From contig CANRKV010000105.1 in NCBI GenBank assembly GCA_947631305.1, positions 1 through 5,760 of the forward strand: a stretch of 5,760 nucleotides of DNA, written 5' to 3'. This document shows, in pieces, positions 5,627 through 5,760 of the stretch; within the stretch, counting starts at the first letter, position 1; every line of letters starts with the position of its first letter. The notes under the pieces were generated by a model. The model was not told where the DNA came from. It searched no databases and saw only the letters and a list, made by a program, of their open reading frames with translations. The stretch comes from an uncultured Jeotgalicoccus sp. GTDB lineage: Bacteria > Bacillota > Bacilli > Staphylococcales > Salinicoccaceae. The position numbers were made by a program, and so were the translations under genes.

Positions 5627-5760
5627 ATGAAGAAGTTACTTTCACTCACATTCACTGTACTTTTACTTACTGTATTGGCAGCGTGCAGTAATGGTGCTGA
5701 AGCTGAAAATGATAAACCGAATCTTGCTGTTACGACGACATTTATCAATGATATGGTTGC
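5627..5760 (+). CDS. Metal (Mn/Zn) ABC transporter solute-binding lipoprotein, N-terminal part
   Basis: Forty-four complete codons before the window ends. The protein starts MKKLLSLTFTVLLLTVLAAC: two lysines, a hydrophobic stretch, and the lipobox LAAC with C20 as the lipidated cysteine, so it is exported and anchored to the outer face of the membrane. A short Asn/Glu-rich linker follows, then PNLAVTTTFINDMV, which resembles the first strand and helix of cluster A-I (ZnuA/MntC/TroA) metal-binding proteins, typically VVTTF-I-DMV. The DtxR-type operator just upstream supports a manganese or iron-type transporter over a zinc one. The metal ligands lie beyond the window, so the metal specificity and the partner permease and ATPase genes are not visible. 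Confidence 0.8.
   Translation, partial: MKKLLSLTFTVLLLTVLAACSNGAEAENDKPNLAVTTTFINDMV

Noticed and set aside
1..5760. A search for a novel defence, mobile or repeat-based system.
   Set aside because: All substantial coding space belongs to housekeeping-type genes with consistent composition and spacing. There are no integrases, transposases, direct-repeat arrays or attachment-like duplications.

Overview
The window looks like ordinary chromosomal DNA of a low-GC Gram-positive bacterium, most likely a member of the Staphylococcaceae. The proteins read like staphylococcal and Bacillus versions: Pdp begins MRMVDII, the uridylyltransferase is of the short staphylococcal type, ProC carries an SK-GTT rather than SPGGTT signature, and the short-chain dehydrogenase resembles YoxD. 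Shine-Dalgarno sites are strong (AGGAG type), and base composition is moderate (about 40% GC by eye). A relative of Staphylococcus such as Jeotgalicoccus, Macrococcus or Salinicoccus is my guess; the genus cannot be fixed from this sequence. I see no phage, transposon, CRISPR, tRNA or rRNA genes.

Layout. Positions 1-4657 are read on the minus strand and 4771-5760 on the plus strand, with the divergence point at about 4658-4770. The minus-strand series, in order of transcription, is: a 106-residue protein of unknown function (4657-4337); pyrimidine-nucleoside phosphorylase pdp (4320-3019); a UDPGP-family uridylyltransferase (3003-1855); a hemolysin III/TrhA-type seven-helix membrane protein (1855-1145); proC (1075-275); and the N-terminal part of an amidohydrolase (202 to beyond base 1). 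The first four are packed tightly, with gaps of 16 and 15 bases and then a one-base TAATG overlap, so they are probably one operon. proC follows after 69 bases and may have its own promoter. A perfect 16-bp AT-rich hairpin followed by a T run separates proC from the amidohydrolase.

On the plus strand a YoxD-like short-chain dehydrogenase (4771-5490) ends in a strong intrinsic terminator (5511-5543). Next comes a promoter region with a DtxR/MntR-type inverted repeat (TTAGG-N4-CCTAA), then the start of a lipoprotein that looks like the solute-binding component of a manganese/zinc ABC transporter and runs off the window.

How the genes fit together. Pdp salvages pyrimidine nucleosides to free base and (deoxy)ribose-1-phosphate, and the uridylyltransferase would use UTP to make a UDP-sugar, so a link through uridine nucleotides and envelope precursors is possible but inferred. 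ProC performs the last step of proline synthesis. The most informative regulatory element is the operator-like site in front of the metal-binding lipoprotein. I found no convincing undescribed system. The points most worth a second look are the unknown operon-leading gene, the Gly-to-Glu change in the uridylyltransferase nucleotide-binding loop, the metal-responsive control region, and the dual-looking hairpin at 229-264.
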